This document shows positions 1-6,878 of a stretch of 7,240 bases of DNA, one piece after another. This stretch comes from Burkholderiaceae bacterium. GTDB taxonomy: Bacteria > Pseudomonadota > Gammaproteobacteria > Burkholderiales > Burkholderiaceae_E. Each line of letters starts with the position of its first letter. Position 1 is the first letter of the stretch. The notes below the pieces were generated by a model. The model did no database searches, was not told the DNA's origin, and worked only from the letters and a program-made list of their open reading frames with translations. The position numbers were made by a program, and so were the translations under genes. Location of the stretch: positions 1-7,240 of the forward strand of contig JALQWJ010000070.1 in assembly GCA_023258775.1 (NCBI GenBank), read 5' to 3'.

Positions 1-747
1 CTTATTGTCGCCTGGCTTGACCCAAGCAAGTTCCAACCAGTGCCAATAACTTGGTGCAAAAGGCCACAACACATAGGTCCGCGGCGCATCGCGGCTAAAA
101 ACGCGACTGGTCAAATGGTCAAGCCACTCGCCATAGGCATTTACCTCATCAAAGGCGCCGAGCGTTTGCATCAATTGAGCATTCGTTTGGCGGTTTTGGC
201 TTTCAGTCACCAATGGCTTTTCGAAGTATTTTTTGTATCGATCTGCAGAAATTCGTACCGGTCCCGAAATGCGATCATGAAGACTTCCCCAGGTTCTGCC
301 GCGCAATCGATCCTTAAGCGCTGCTAAATCTTTCTCGAGAACAGCTAGCTCTTTTTCAGAGGAACGACCTTCGTGCAGATGGATCAGGGTCTGCTGTCCA
401 AGCATATTGTCAAACAGAATCGAGGCTTTTGGATGGGCAAGCAATAGGGCATCAAGCTGTTCAAGTGCATCGGCCTGATGCCACTGTAGGTGCTTCAAGC
501 CACGGTGTCGAAGGCTAAAAAGCCAGCCCGCCAATGGATCAAGATCAACCGCCGTCAGCTTCGTGAAGCCCTTGAGCCAGGAGGTGTTCAACATCCAGCC
601 AGCGCTGCAACCAAGCAATAACAGCTCGCCCTCTTTCGGTCCATTGGCTTGGTGGTACCGGTGAATCGCCTCTCGGGTCGCCTGCCATTGCGCGTCGCGT
701 TGCCAGGCTCGCCAGTGCCAAACCGTACCACCGCTAATCGAGTTCAC
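1..747 (-). CDS. Methyltransferase-like hypothetical protein, 3'-truncated by the window edge
   Basis: An open frame of 249 codons runs from a GTG at 747-745 to base 1 with no stop, so the C-terminus lies outside the window. I do not recognise the family. Numbered from that GTG, residues 41-53 (ELLLLGCSAGWML) resemble the glycine-containing SAM-binding loop of class I methyltransferases. AVDLDP at 66-71 would supply the acidic residue after strand 2, QADAL lies at 91-95, and ILFDNMLGQ at 110-118 resembles the motif IV region. The N-terminus is rich in Trp and His (GGTVWHWRAW), and a charged, probably helical stretch lies around 129-150. The start is uncertain. The GTG has no clear Shine-Dalgarno sequence, and plausible coding sequence continues upstream to an in-frame TAA at 790-792. 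Within that extension the only other start-like codon is CTG at 784-786. The first in-frame ATG falls inside the SAM loop and would destroy it. The gene follows the dehydratase closely and is probably cotranscribed with it. Methyltransferase activity is inferred from motifs only. Confidence 0.7.
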   Translation of the reverse strand, partial: MNSISGGTVWHWRAWQRDAQWQATREAIHRYHQANGPKEGELLLLGCSAGWMLNTSWLKGFTKLTAVDLDPLAGWLFSLRHRGLKHLQWHQADALEQLDALLLAHPKASILFDNMLGQQTLIHLHEGRSSEKELAVLEKDLAALKDRLRGRTWGSLHDRISGPVRISADRYKKYFEKPLVTESQNRQTNAQLMQTLGAFDEVNAYGEWLDHLTSRVFSRDAPRTYVLWPFAPSYWHWLELAWVKPGDNK

Positions 748-778
748 ATTTGCAAACCAAAAACTATCACCGGCTAAC

Positions 779-1756
779 TCAGGCAGCCTTTAACCATGCT
801 CCATACTGCGCCAGGTCAACATTACCGCCACTCAAAAGCACCCCAATTTTTGCGCTTGGCCCAAACTCGCGTTGCCTCAACGCTGCCGCTGCAGCCAAGC
901 ATCCTGTTGGCTCAATCACGATCTTCATCCACTGCGCAAAAAAACGCATGGTATCGATGAGCGCCTGATCCGATACTGTTTCTATCGCTGTAACATGTTG
1001 CTGGATGATGGCAAAGGTGATGTCCCCAACTCGCGTGGTGCGAGCACCATCAGCGATCGTATCGGGTACATCAATACTGACTGGCTCACCACGTGCAAAG
1101 GCCAATTGCACATCGTTGCCTGTCTCGGGCTCAACACCGATAATCTGACATCCCGGAGACAGTGCGCTCGCTGCCAGCGCACAACCTGATAGCAGGCCCC
1201 CACCACCTAAGCAAACATAAAGCGCATCCAGGGCACCGACTTCTTCAATCAGCTCCATCGCGCTTGTTCCCTGCCCAGCAATCACCATTGGGTGATCGAA
1301 AGGCGGGATCAACCGATAGCCCTCGCGCTCAAGCAGTGCTTTTGCCACGATCTCCCGATCCTCGCTTAGCCGGTCGTAGTGAATAATTTGAGCACCAAAG
1401 GATTGAGCAGCCTGCATTTTCGCCTGAGGCGCATCCTTGGGCATGACCACAACCGCTTTGATACCTTCAATCTGACAAGCCCTTGCAATCGCCTGGCCGT
1501 GGTTACCCGAGGAAAAAGTAATGACTCCTGCTTTGCGCTCTTGCGGGTTTAAGGCTCGAACCGCGTTTAAGGCACCACGAAACTTAAAGGCACCGGTTCG
1601 CTGGAAGTTTTCGCACTTAAAAAACAAGCGCGCACCGGCACGGCGATCGGCTTCGGCGCTGGTGAGAACAGGGGTTCGACGAATCTGGTCAGCGATACGT
1701 GAAGCGGCCTCCCGGACCGCTTCAAATCCTGGGATCGTTGACAACTCAGTCTGCAT
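779..1756 (-). CDS. PLP-dependent serine/threonine dehydratase family protein (hydroxyaspartate ammonia-lyase or serine racemase-like)
   Basis: This is a 325-residue cytoplasmic enzyme of PLP fold type II. Such enzymes eliminate water from hydroxy-amino acids to give a keto acid and ammonia, and some members racemise serine. The PLP lysine is K58 in GAFKFRGALNA. SSGNHGQ at 82-88 is the phosphate/substrate loop, and S83 sits where serine racemases carry the second catalytic base. GGGG at 184-187 binds the PLP phosphate, and SGGN lies at 309-312. VEPETGND at 208-215 places E209 and D215 where eukaryotic serine racemase binds its divalent cation. The ACT-type regulatory domain of the roughly 500-residue biosynthetic IlvA is absent, so isoleucine biosynthesis is unlikely. 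The product could be threo-3-hydroxyaspartate ammonia-lyase, catabolic threonine/serine dehydratase or serine racemase; sequence alone does not decide. The ATG lies inside the last codons of the upstream Bug gene (11-nt overlap) with only a weak ribosome site, so translational coupling is likely. Confidence 0.93.
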   Translation of the reverse strand: MQTELSTIPGFEAVREAASRIADQIRRTPVLTSAEADRRAGARLFFKCENFQRTGAFKFRGALNAVRALNPQERKAGVITFSSGNHGQAIARACQIEGIKAVVVMPKDAPQAKMQAAQSFGAQIIHYDRLSEDREIVAKALLEREGYRLIPPFDHPMVIAGQGTSAMELIEEVGALDALYVCLGGGGLLSGCALAASALSPGCQIIGVEPETGNDVQLAFARGEPVSIDVPDTIADGARTTRVGDITFAIIQQHVTAIETVSDQALIDTMRFFAQWMKIVIEPTGCLAAAAALRQREFGPSAKIGVLLSGGNVDLAQYGAWLKAA

Positions 1757-2780
1757 ACTGGCCCGCAGCGCGAATCACTTTGCCCCATTTTTCAATCTCA
1801 GCACCCAAGTGCGTGCGCAAACCGTCGGGCGTTTGCTTTGACACTGGCGTGATCTCTGCACCTAGGTCCTTCATACGTTTCATCACTTCAGGATCTTTAA
1901 GCGCAGTTTGAAGCGCGGCTGTCAGGGTGTCGATGACAGGCTTGGGTGTTCCTTTGGGTGCATAAACGCCATGCCAGACGACCACCTCAAAGTCCTTTAA
2001 TCCTTGTTCATGCAAGGATGGTGTGTTGGGCAAGGCGCCTATTCTTGACTTGGTTGTGACCCCAAACAACTTCACTTTACCTGCATTGATATGAGGAATT
2101 GTTTGCGTGGTCTGATCACAGAGCACATCCACATGCCCGCCCATTAATGCGGTCAGTGCCGGCGCAGTTCCATTAAATGGAACTGTTGTCAGGTCGGTAG
2201 CAAGCGTTTGCTGGAACAAAGTACCGCATAAGTGCGACACAGCGCCAAGGCCAGCGTTGGCAAGGTTTACCTTTGCCTTATTGGCCTTAATCCAAGCGAC
2301 CAATTCTTCAAAATTTTTCACTGGCAAGTCCTGACGACCGATTAAAGTCATCGGGACATCAACCGCTTGACCAATATATTCATAATCGGTGAGCGGATTA
2401 AAGGGTAGCTTCCGATACAGCGCCGGTGCTGTTGCCATACCGTTATGGTGAATAAACAAGGTATAGCCATCGGGCTTGGCCTTAGCGACCAGGTTACCTG
2501 CAATCGTTGCACCTGCGCCAGGCTTGTTGTCGACTGCCACCGCCTGACCCAGTGTTTTTGTCATCGACTGCGCGAGCGATCTAGCCACAATATCGGTGGG
2601 ACCACCGGCAGCAAATCCAACAACTAAAGTGACTGGCTTTGTGGGGTAGGTTTGCGCACTCGCAGCCGAGCTGGCAAGCATGGCACCCATGCCAAAAACA
2701 GCCGAGGCAAAACTGATGGCGGCAAGGCCTGTGGACTTCAAGACCTGTCTGCGGCCAGCGGTGAAGGTTTCTTTAAACAC
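1746..2780 (-). CDS. Bug/TctC-family tripartite tricarboxylate transporter substrate-binding protein
   Basis: This is a periplasmic solute receptor of 344 residues, the usual Bug length. The family binds small carboxylates and related molecules and hands them to TctA/TctB membrane partners or acts in sensing. No TctA or TctB gene is visible here, which is common for Bug genes. An export signal occupies residues 1-42: a twin-arginine GRRQVLKS at 9-16, a hydrophobic core at about 17-38 and probable cleavage after ASA at 40-42. The mature protein opens with YPTKPVTLVVGF, then AAGGPTD at 57-63 and NKPGAGATIAGN at 85-96, the ligand-contacting loops typical of the family. DVLCDQTTQ at 218-226 is also familiar from Bug proteins. 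The frame stays open 17 codons further, to a TTG at 2831, but GTG at 2780-2778 is chosen because AGGAG lies 7 nt ahead of it and it places the twin-arginine motif normally. The gene lies between a CoA-transferase and a dehydratase, suggesting an organic-acid ligand, not identifiable here. Confidence 0.95.
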   Translation of the reverse strand: MFKETFTAGRRQVLKSTGLAAISFASAVFGMGAMLASSAASAQTYPTKPVTLVVGFAAGGPTDIVARSLAQSMTKTLGQAVAVDNKPGAGATIAGNLVAKAKPDGYTLFIHHNGMATAPALYRKLPFNPLTDYEYIGQAVDVPMTLIGRQDLPVKNFEELVAWIKANKAKVNLANAGLGAVSHLCGTLFQQTLATDLTTVPFNGTAPALTALMGGHVDVLCDQTTQTIPHINAGKVKLFGVTTKSRIGALPNTPSLHEQGLKDFEVVVWHGVYAPKGTPKPVIDTLTAALQTALKDPEVMKRMKDLGAEITPVSKQTPDGLRTHLGAEIEKWGKVIRAAGQYAD

Positions 2781-2787
2781 GGTAGGG

Positions 2788-2792
2788 CTCCT
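2788..2792 (-). promoter_or_regulatory. Ribosome-binding site that sets the Bug gene start
   Basis: On the minus strand AGGAG is followed by 7 nt (CCCTACC) and then GTG at 2780-2778. It is the best Shine-Dalgarno sequence seen in the window and argues against the longer frame beginning at the TTG at 2831, which lies only 3 nt past the CoA-transferase stop codon and has no comparable site. Confidence 0.8.
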
Positions 2793-2801
2793 TTGTTTGC
2801 T

Positions 2802-2831
2802 ATGATTTTTAGTTGAATGATATCTCGTCAA
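2802..2831 (-). promoter_or_regulatory. Possible weak sigma-70 promoter ahead of the Bug gene
   Basis: In the 54-nt gap after the CoA-transferase stop codon, TTGACG at 2831-2826 matches the -35 consensus at five of six positions. After an 18-nt A+T-rich spacer, AATCAT at 2807-2802 matches the -10 consensus at four of six. Transcription would begin close to the AGGAG site and leave a short leader. This may let the Bug and dehydratase genes be expressed independently of the upstream genes. It is a motif match by eye in A+T-rich sequence and could be chance. Confidence 0.22.
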
Positions 2832-2834
2832 GCC

Positions 2835-3974
2835 TTATTCAGGCGGTAGGCAGGCAAACTCGCGGCGGATACTAGCGCCATGCTGATCAAGATCAGGAGC
2901 GGCATCAAAAGACCCGGTTTGCCAGTCTGCATCAAAAGGGGGTGCCATCATTTGAATTTGTGCCTCGCCAAGCCGCATCGGCCAGTACCGCGCCTGTGCA
3001 TGGTCTGCCACCGCGGCCACTGTATTGATCCCACCAAAGGCAATATCGGCGCTTTGCAAGGATTTTTCCATGTCGGCGCGGCTGTGCATGGCAAATCGTT
3101 GGCTGATCAACGCATCAAGCGCTTCACGATGTTTAACGCGATCAGCGTTTTCTTTAAAACGCATATCCTGTGCAAGCGCCGCATCGCCGAGCACATGCTC
3201 ACATAGCCTGGCGAATTCGCGATTATTTTGGACGGATATCAGCAAAATCTCATCGTCTGCGCAGCGAAAACCACCATAGGGCGCAATCGATGGATGTTGT
3301 AAACCTACACGGGCTGGCGCCTTATTGCTATAAATTTGGTGTAGTAATGGAACCGCCATCCAATCGAATGCACCAGAAAAAAGAGAAACATGAAGGCTTG
3401 CACCATGCCCCGTTCTCTCACGCAAAAACAAAGCTTGCTGCACTGCTGATAAGGCATACATGCCTGCACCGATGTCGCAAAGGCTCACGCCAATCCTTCC
3501 GTAGGCCTGCGGTGCTCCGCTGACAGCAAGAAGGCCAGACTCACCCTGAACCAGAAAATCGTAGGCCTTTAAGTTGGCACGTTCGCCCGATTGACCATAG
3601 CCCGAAATATCAAGGGTTATCAAGCGCGGATACAAGGCACGCAGTGCGGCTGACCCTAGCCCAAGACGATCAACTGCGCCAGGCGCTAGATTTTGGATAA
3701 AGACATCGGCCTTGGCAATTAAGCGCTTCATAAGAGCAAGATCTTCGGCTTGCTTAAGATCGAGTGCAATCGATTCTTTGCCGGTATTTAGCCAAAGAAA
3801 ATAAGAGGCCTGACCATGGACCGCTCGGTCATAGCCGCGAGCAAAATCACCTTCAGGACGCTCCACCTTGATGACTCTCGCACCTGCCTGAGCAAGACGC
3901 GAGGAGCAATAAGGCGCAGCGACCGCCTGCTCAAGCGCTACAACCGTGATCCCCTCGTAGGGTTTGCTGTTCAT
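2835..3974 (-). CDS. CaiB/BaiF family (class III) CoA-transferase
   Basis: This is a cytoplasmic enzyme of 379 residues that should move CoA between carboxylic acids through an aspartyl-CoA thioester intermediate. The N-terminal segment GITVVALEQAVAAPYCSSRL (8-27) and GARVIKVERPEGDFAR (31-46) form the family's nucleotide-fold start. FLWLNTGKESIALDL (59-73) is a second family signature. ISGYGQSGE (123-131) precedes the region holding the predicted catalytic aspartate, D167 in SLCDIGAGMYA, which aligns with Asp169 of formyl-CoA transferase. Length is near the usual 380-430 and there is no sign of truncation. The same family includes formyl-CoA, carnitine, succinyl-, mesaconyl- and citramalyl-type CoA-transferases and alpha-methylacyl-CoA racemase; the substrate is unresolved. 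The ATG overlaps the stop of the upstream peptidase gene as ATGA and has only a weak purine-rich site (AAAGAAG) 3 nt ahead, so its translation probably depends on the upstream gene. CaiB-type genes beside Bug genes are frequent in Burkholderiales and suggest acid activation for catabolism. Confidence 0.94.
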   Translation of the reverse strand: MNSKPYEGITVVALEQAVAAPYCSSRLAQAGARVIKVERPEGDFARGYDRAVHGQASYFLWLNTGKESIALDLKQAEDLALMKRLIAKADVFIQNLAPGAVDRLGLGSAALRALYPRLITLDISGYGQSGERANLKAYDFLVQGESGLLAVSGAPQAYGRIGVSLCDIGAGMYALSAVQQALFLRERTGHGASLHVSLFSGAFDWMAVPLLHQIYSNKAPARVGLQHPSIAPYGGFRCADDEILLISVQNNREFARLCEHVLGDAALAQDMRFKENADRVKHREALDALISQRFAMHSRADMEKSLQSADIAFGGINTVAAVADHAQARYWPMRLGEAQIQMMAPPFDADWQTGSFDAAPDLDQHGASIRREFACLPPE

Positions 3975-6808
3975 GGCTTCTTTATAACCGGGAAATCACC
4001 TGCTGTTATTATAAAAACATCATTCAAGCGTACATAACGACGAAAAGCAGCGTTGACTTCCTCAAGCTTGATCGATGTGCGCAAGTCACGCATGGCCTGC
4101 AAATGATCAACCGAGCGGGACTGCTCCTCGAGCCAGTTTAAGGTTCCTGCCAGCACAGATTCTTGCGCCCACGCGAGGTTAATCTCGGCCTCAAGCCCTT
4201 GTTTGGCCTTTTGTAACTCGCCTTCTTCAAACCCTTGGGACTCAGCACGCTTAAATTCCTCGCTCATAAGCTGCTGCAATCGCTCTAAATTTTGCGGCGC
4301 AAAAATCGCATAAAACATAAGTGACGCTGCTTTGCCAGGTTCGCCACCCGAAAGCGATCCGCCAACGCCATAGCTAAGCCCCTCTTTCTCGCGTACCCTA
4401 TCCCACAAACGACCCGTTGGTGAACCACCACCGGCGAACATCCTCATCGCCAGACGGAGCGCCTGATAGCTTCTCGAATGATCTGCAAGATTAAATCGTT
4501 GCTGGGCGAGCCAGATCGCGTTTTTCTTCTCAGGGGTAATGATGTTTTCCGTTGTTGCTTTCACATCAAGAGCAGGACGATCAATACGCTCATAAGCAAC
4601 AAGTGGTGGTCTTTGCACCGTCCATTGCTTCCAAAAAGCTAACAATGCCTGATCGATGCGTTCGGGCGCTACATCACCAATCAAACTGACCACCATCGGC
4701 CCTGGACGCACAAAGCGATCCCAGAAGGCCTTTAACTCATCGAGTTGAATCGCTTTTAATTGCTGTAGGCTTTCCTCAAAACTTGGCACATACCGAGGAT
4801 CCCCTTTCGGATAACTTGAAAACTTGGCCGACATCGTGCGCAATGCAATTGCTTGAGGATCCTGGCGAGACGATTCAATCGATGCGATCGCCGAGGCCCT
4901 TAATTCTTCGAATTCAGCCTGATCAAAGGCTGGTTCGCTGAGTGCTTTTAGCAAGCGTGACAAGCCCTCTTCGAAGCGCTCAGCCGGGAGTTTGAGCGAA
5001 AGTGTGAGACCTTCAGCGCCGCCCTGTATTGACCAGCTTGCCTTGAGTGCTGTCATGGTCTCGGCAAAAGCCTTTTTCGACTGACCAACGATGCCCCGAG
5101 AGAGCATAGCGATCGCAAGTCCGGCAGCATCGCTTTTGCTTTGTAGATCTTTCAAGTTGCCATATCTGAGGTTTGCCTGAAGGACCACTAGGTTTGAGGC
5201 ATTACGCTTGCGAATGCTTTGAACCGTCAATGACGGTGCTAAGGTATCCCTTCGCAGCCTAGCGTTGATGTTGGACGGTGACACCTCGAATGCCTCGCCC
5301 TGATCGATTGCTGCCTTTGCTGCGAATCCTTGCATAGCCTCAGCAACCGAGGCTTGGCGTTGCTCTGGCGATCGTGTGGGTTTCTGTGCTGGCTCAAAAA
5401 CCCCCAAGGTTCGGTTACTTTCAAGCCAAAAGGCTGTAGCAACCCGATTCACATCCTCAAGCCTTGCTGCTGCAATTCGATCCCGTTGTTGAAACAACAT
5501 CCGCCAATCACCCAAGGCTATTGACTCTGAAAGGTTATAAGCAACACGCTCGGGATCGGCAAGCATTTGCTCATACTGGGTCACAAAATAGGCCTTGGCT
5601 GCAGCTAACTCGGCCTCGGTAAAGGGCTCATTGGCAAGGGACTCCGTGAGATCGAGCAGCGCTTGCCTTGCCTTTTCAGTGGTCTGGTCAGATTTCAACT
5701 GCAAGGCGAAAATTACATTCGAAGGTTCTGGCGCCGAACGCGGCCAGGCCCAAATGCCGGCGGCAAGCCCCTTTTTCACGATGCGCTCGCTGATTCGATT
5801 GTTTGGGCCACCTAGCATATGGGTGGCGAGAATCATCGCTGCAAAGTCTTGATGTAGCGCTGATGGTGCATGGTAGGAAAGCACAATCGCAGGCGCCTCA
5901 CCGACTCGGCGCAATCGCAATTCACGCGCACCCTCCTGGACTGGTTCAACGGTGTATGTCGGCTCCAGGCTTCGCTCAGGCTTTGCAATGACCGCGAAGG
6001 CCTGTTCTACCCAAGCGATGACTTTGGCGGGATCAAATGCGCCACTAACCAGCAAGGCTGCATTATCGGGTTGATAAAAGTGGGTGTAGAAGCGTCTCAG
6101 CCTTTCGATCGATACATTTTCAATATCAGAGCGAGTCCCGATGATCGCCTTGCCGTAGTTGTGCCATGTATATGCAGCTGCAAAAACCTGCTGATACAAC
6201 ACACCAACCGGATTATTTTCGCCGCGTTCAAATTCATTACGAACAACCGTCATCTCTGAGTCGAGATCCTGCTTACGGATATAGGCATTGACAAGCACAT
6301 CACCAAGCCATTGGATCATCCATTGGGTGTTTTCATCGCTACGAGGAAAGCTCGCAAAATAATTAGTACGATCCCAAGAGGTTGTGCCATTAACTCGGAA
6401 TCCTCGACTTGACAGCTCCGCAATGCCGCTTGGAAATTTCGGTGAGCCCTTAAACACCAAATGTTCCAAAAGGTGTGCCATACCGGTCTCGCCGTAGCCC
6501 TCATGGCGCGAACCCACATTCACGGTGAGATTAATCGTCGTTGAGGCCTTGGTGTTATTGGGATAAAGGATGAGTTGCAAACCATTGGGCAGCCGGTATG
6601 ACACCATGCCCTCAACCTCATGCATTGGTTTGGATGCCCAAGCAGGAACTTGCTGCGCTAAACAAAAGCTCGCCGAAAACCCAAAAAAAAGACACAGCAA
6701 GAACAAAAAACCCCTACCGCGCTTGCCAGTCGCTTGCTCTGGCGAACTTTGTGCCTTCAGTACAGCATAAAGCTTCAATAAACTAAAACTTTCACAAATG
6801 CGCTGCAT
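3971..6808 (-). CDS. Exported two-lobed M16 (insulinase/pitrilysin family) zinc metallopeptidase
   Basis: This is a 945-residue peptidase expected in the periplasm, cleaving peptides or small unfolded proteins inside a closed chamber. A positively charged segment (K29-R32) and hydrophobic core at about 33-50 form a signal peptide, with likely cleavage after A51. The N-terminal lobe has the inverted zinc motif HLLEH at 112-116 (ligands H112 and H116, catalytic base E115). The third ligand is E192 in VVRNEFERGENNP, 77 residues after E115. The first M16C-like domain spans about 228-405 (YQPDNAALLVSGAFD at 245-259). The C-terminal lobe, about 520-945, lacks HxxEH as expected. It carries R806 and Y813 in RVREKEGLSYG, the 7-residue Arg-Tyr spacing that anchors the substrate C-terminus in this family. 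Length matches other two-lobed bacterial members such as PqqL and FusC. The ATG has AGGGG 9 nt upstream and an in-frame stop directly before it, so the frame cannot extend. The 32-residue stretch before the hydrophobic core is rather long. Confidence 0.95.
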   Translation of the reverse strand: MQRICESFSLLKLYAVLKAQSSPEQATGKRGRGFLFLLCLFFGFSASFCLAQQVPAWASKPMHEVEGMVSYRLPNGLQLILYPNNTKASTTINLTVNVGSRHEGYGETGMAHLLEHLVFKGSPKFPSGIAELSSRGFRVNGTTSWDRTNYFASFPRSDENTQWMIQWLGDVLVNAYIRKQDLDSEMTVVRNEFERGENNPVGVLYQQVFAAAYTWHNYGKAIIGTRSDIENVSIERLRRFYTHFYQPDNAALLVSGAFDPAKVIAWVEQAFAVIAKPERSLEPTYTVEPVQEGARELRLRRVGEAPAIVLSYHAPSALHQDFAAMILATHMLGGPNNRISERIVKKGLAAGIWAWPRSAPEPSNVIFALQLKSDQTTEKARQALLDLTESLANEPFTEAELAAAKAYFVTQYEQMLADPERVAYNLSESIALGDWRMLFQQRDRIAAARLEDVNRVATAFWLESNRTLGVFEPAQKPTRSPEQRQASVAEAMQGFAAKAAIDQGEAFEVSPSNINARLRRDTLAPSLTVQSIRKRNASNLVVLQANLRYGNLKDLQSKSDAAGLAIAMLSRGIVGQSKKAFAETMTALKASWSIQGGAEGLTLSLKLPAERFEEGLSRLLKALSEPAFDQAEFEELRASAIASIESSRQDPQAIALRTMSAKFSSYPKGDPRYVPSFEESLQQLKAIQLDELKAFWDRFVRPGPMVVSLIGDVAPERIDQALLAFWKQWTVQRPPLVAYERIDRPALDVKATTENIITPEKKNAIWLAQQRFNLADHSRSYQALRLAMRMFAGGGSPTGRLWDRVREKEGLSYGVGGSLSGGEPGKAASLMFYAIFAPQNLERLQQLMSEEFKRAESQGFEEGELQKAKQGLEAEINLAWAQESVLAGTLNWLEEQSRSVDHLQAMRDLRTSIKLEEVNAAFRRYVRLNDVFIITAGDFPVIKKP

Positions 6809-6878
6809 TCAATTAAGCCCCTGAGATTCAACTCGTCACATCAGCAAAAGCACCAACGCCGCTAGACGGGTTGAAAGC
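6809..6878 (-). other. Short gap between receptor and peptidase genes, no terminator seen
   Basis: These 70 bases separate the TonB-dependent receptor stop from the peptidase ATG. I see no GC-rich hairpin followed by a T-run on the minus strand and no convincing -35/-10 pair. That favours readthrough from the receptor gene into the peptidase gene, though a weak promoter or factor-dependent termination cannot be excluded. Confidence 0.5.
6818..6822 (-). promoter_or_regulatory. Ribosome-binding site of the M16 peptidase gene
   Basis: On the minus strand AGGGG is followed by 9 nt (CTTAATTGA) and then ATG at 6808-6806. The TGA directly before the ATG is in frame with it, so this is the most upstream start possible. 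No later start codon has a comparable site. Confidence 0.6.

Noticed and set aside
40..327. Plus-strand open frame of 95 codons near the left edge
   Set aside because: It lies antisense to the methyltransferase-like frame, which is open through the whole stretch and carries recognisable motifs. The plus-strand translation shows no domain-like pattern.
982..1206. Minus-strand open frame of 74 codons inside the dehydratase gene
   Set aside because: It is in a different frame within a fully conserved dehydratase sequence, so it is a shadow; the same applies to the minus-strand frames at 1567-1788, 5239-5442 and 6316-6519.
2880..3523. Overlapping plus-strand open frames of 84-117 codons
   Set aside because: They lie wholly antisense to the intact CoA-transferase gene and have Cys/His/Arg-rich, low-complexity translations typical of shadow frames.
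5109..5116. GCGATCGC palindrome resembling the cyanobacterial HIP1 repeat
   Set aside because: I noticed only one copy, inside the peptidase coding sequence, and all gene content points to betaproteobacteria. Chance is sufficient.
5870..6259. Plus-strand open frame of 129 codons
   Set aside because: It is antisense to the zinc-binding lobe of the M16 peptidase, with no recognisable domain and no ribosome site that stands out.
6809..6878. Possible terminator or promoter between the receptor and peptidase genes
   Set aside because: No stem-loop with a T-run could be built on the minus strand. The nearest -35-like hexamer, TTGGTG, has no acceptable -10 partner at normal spacing.
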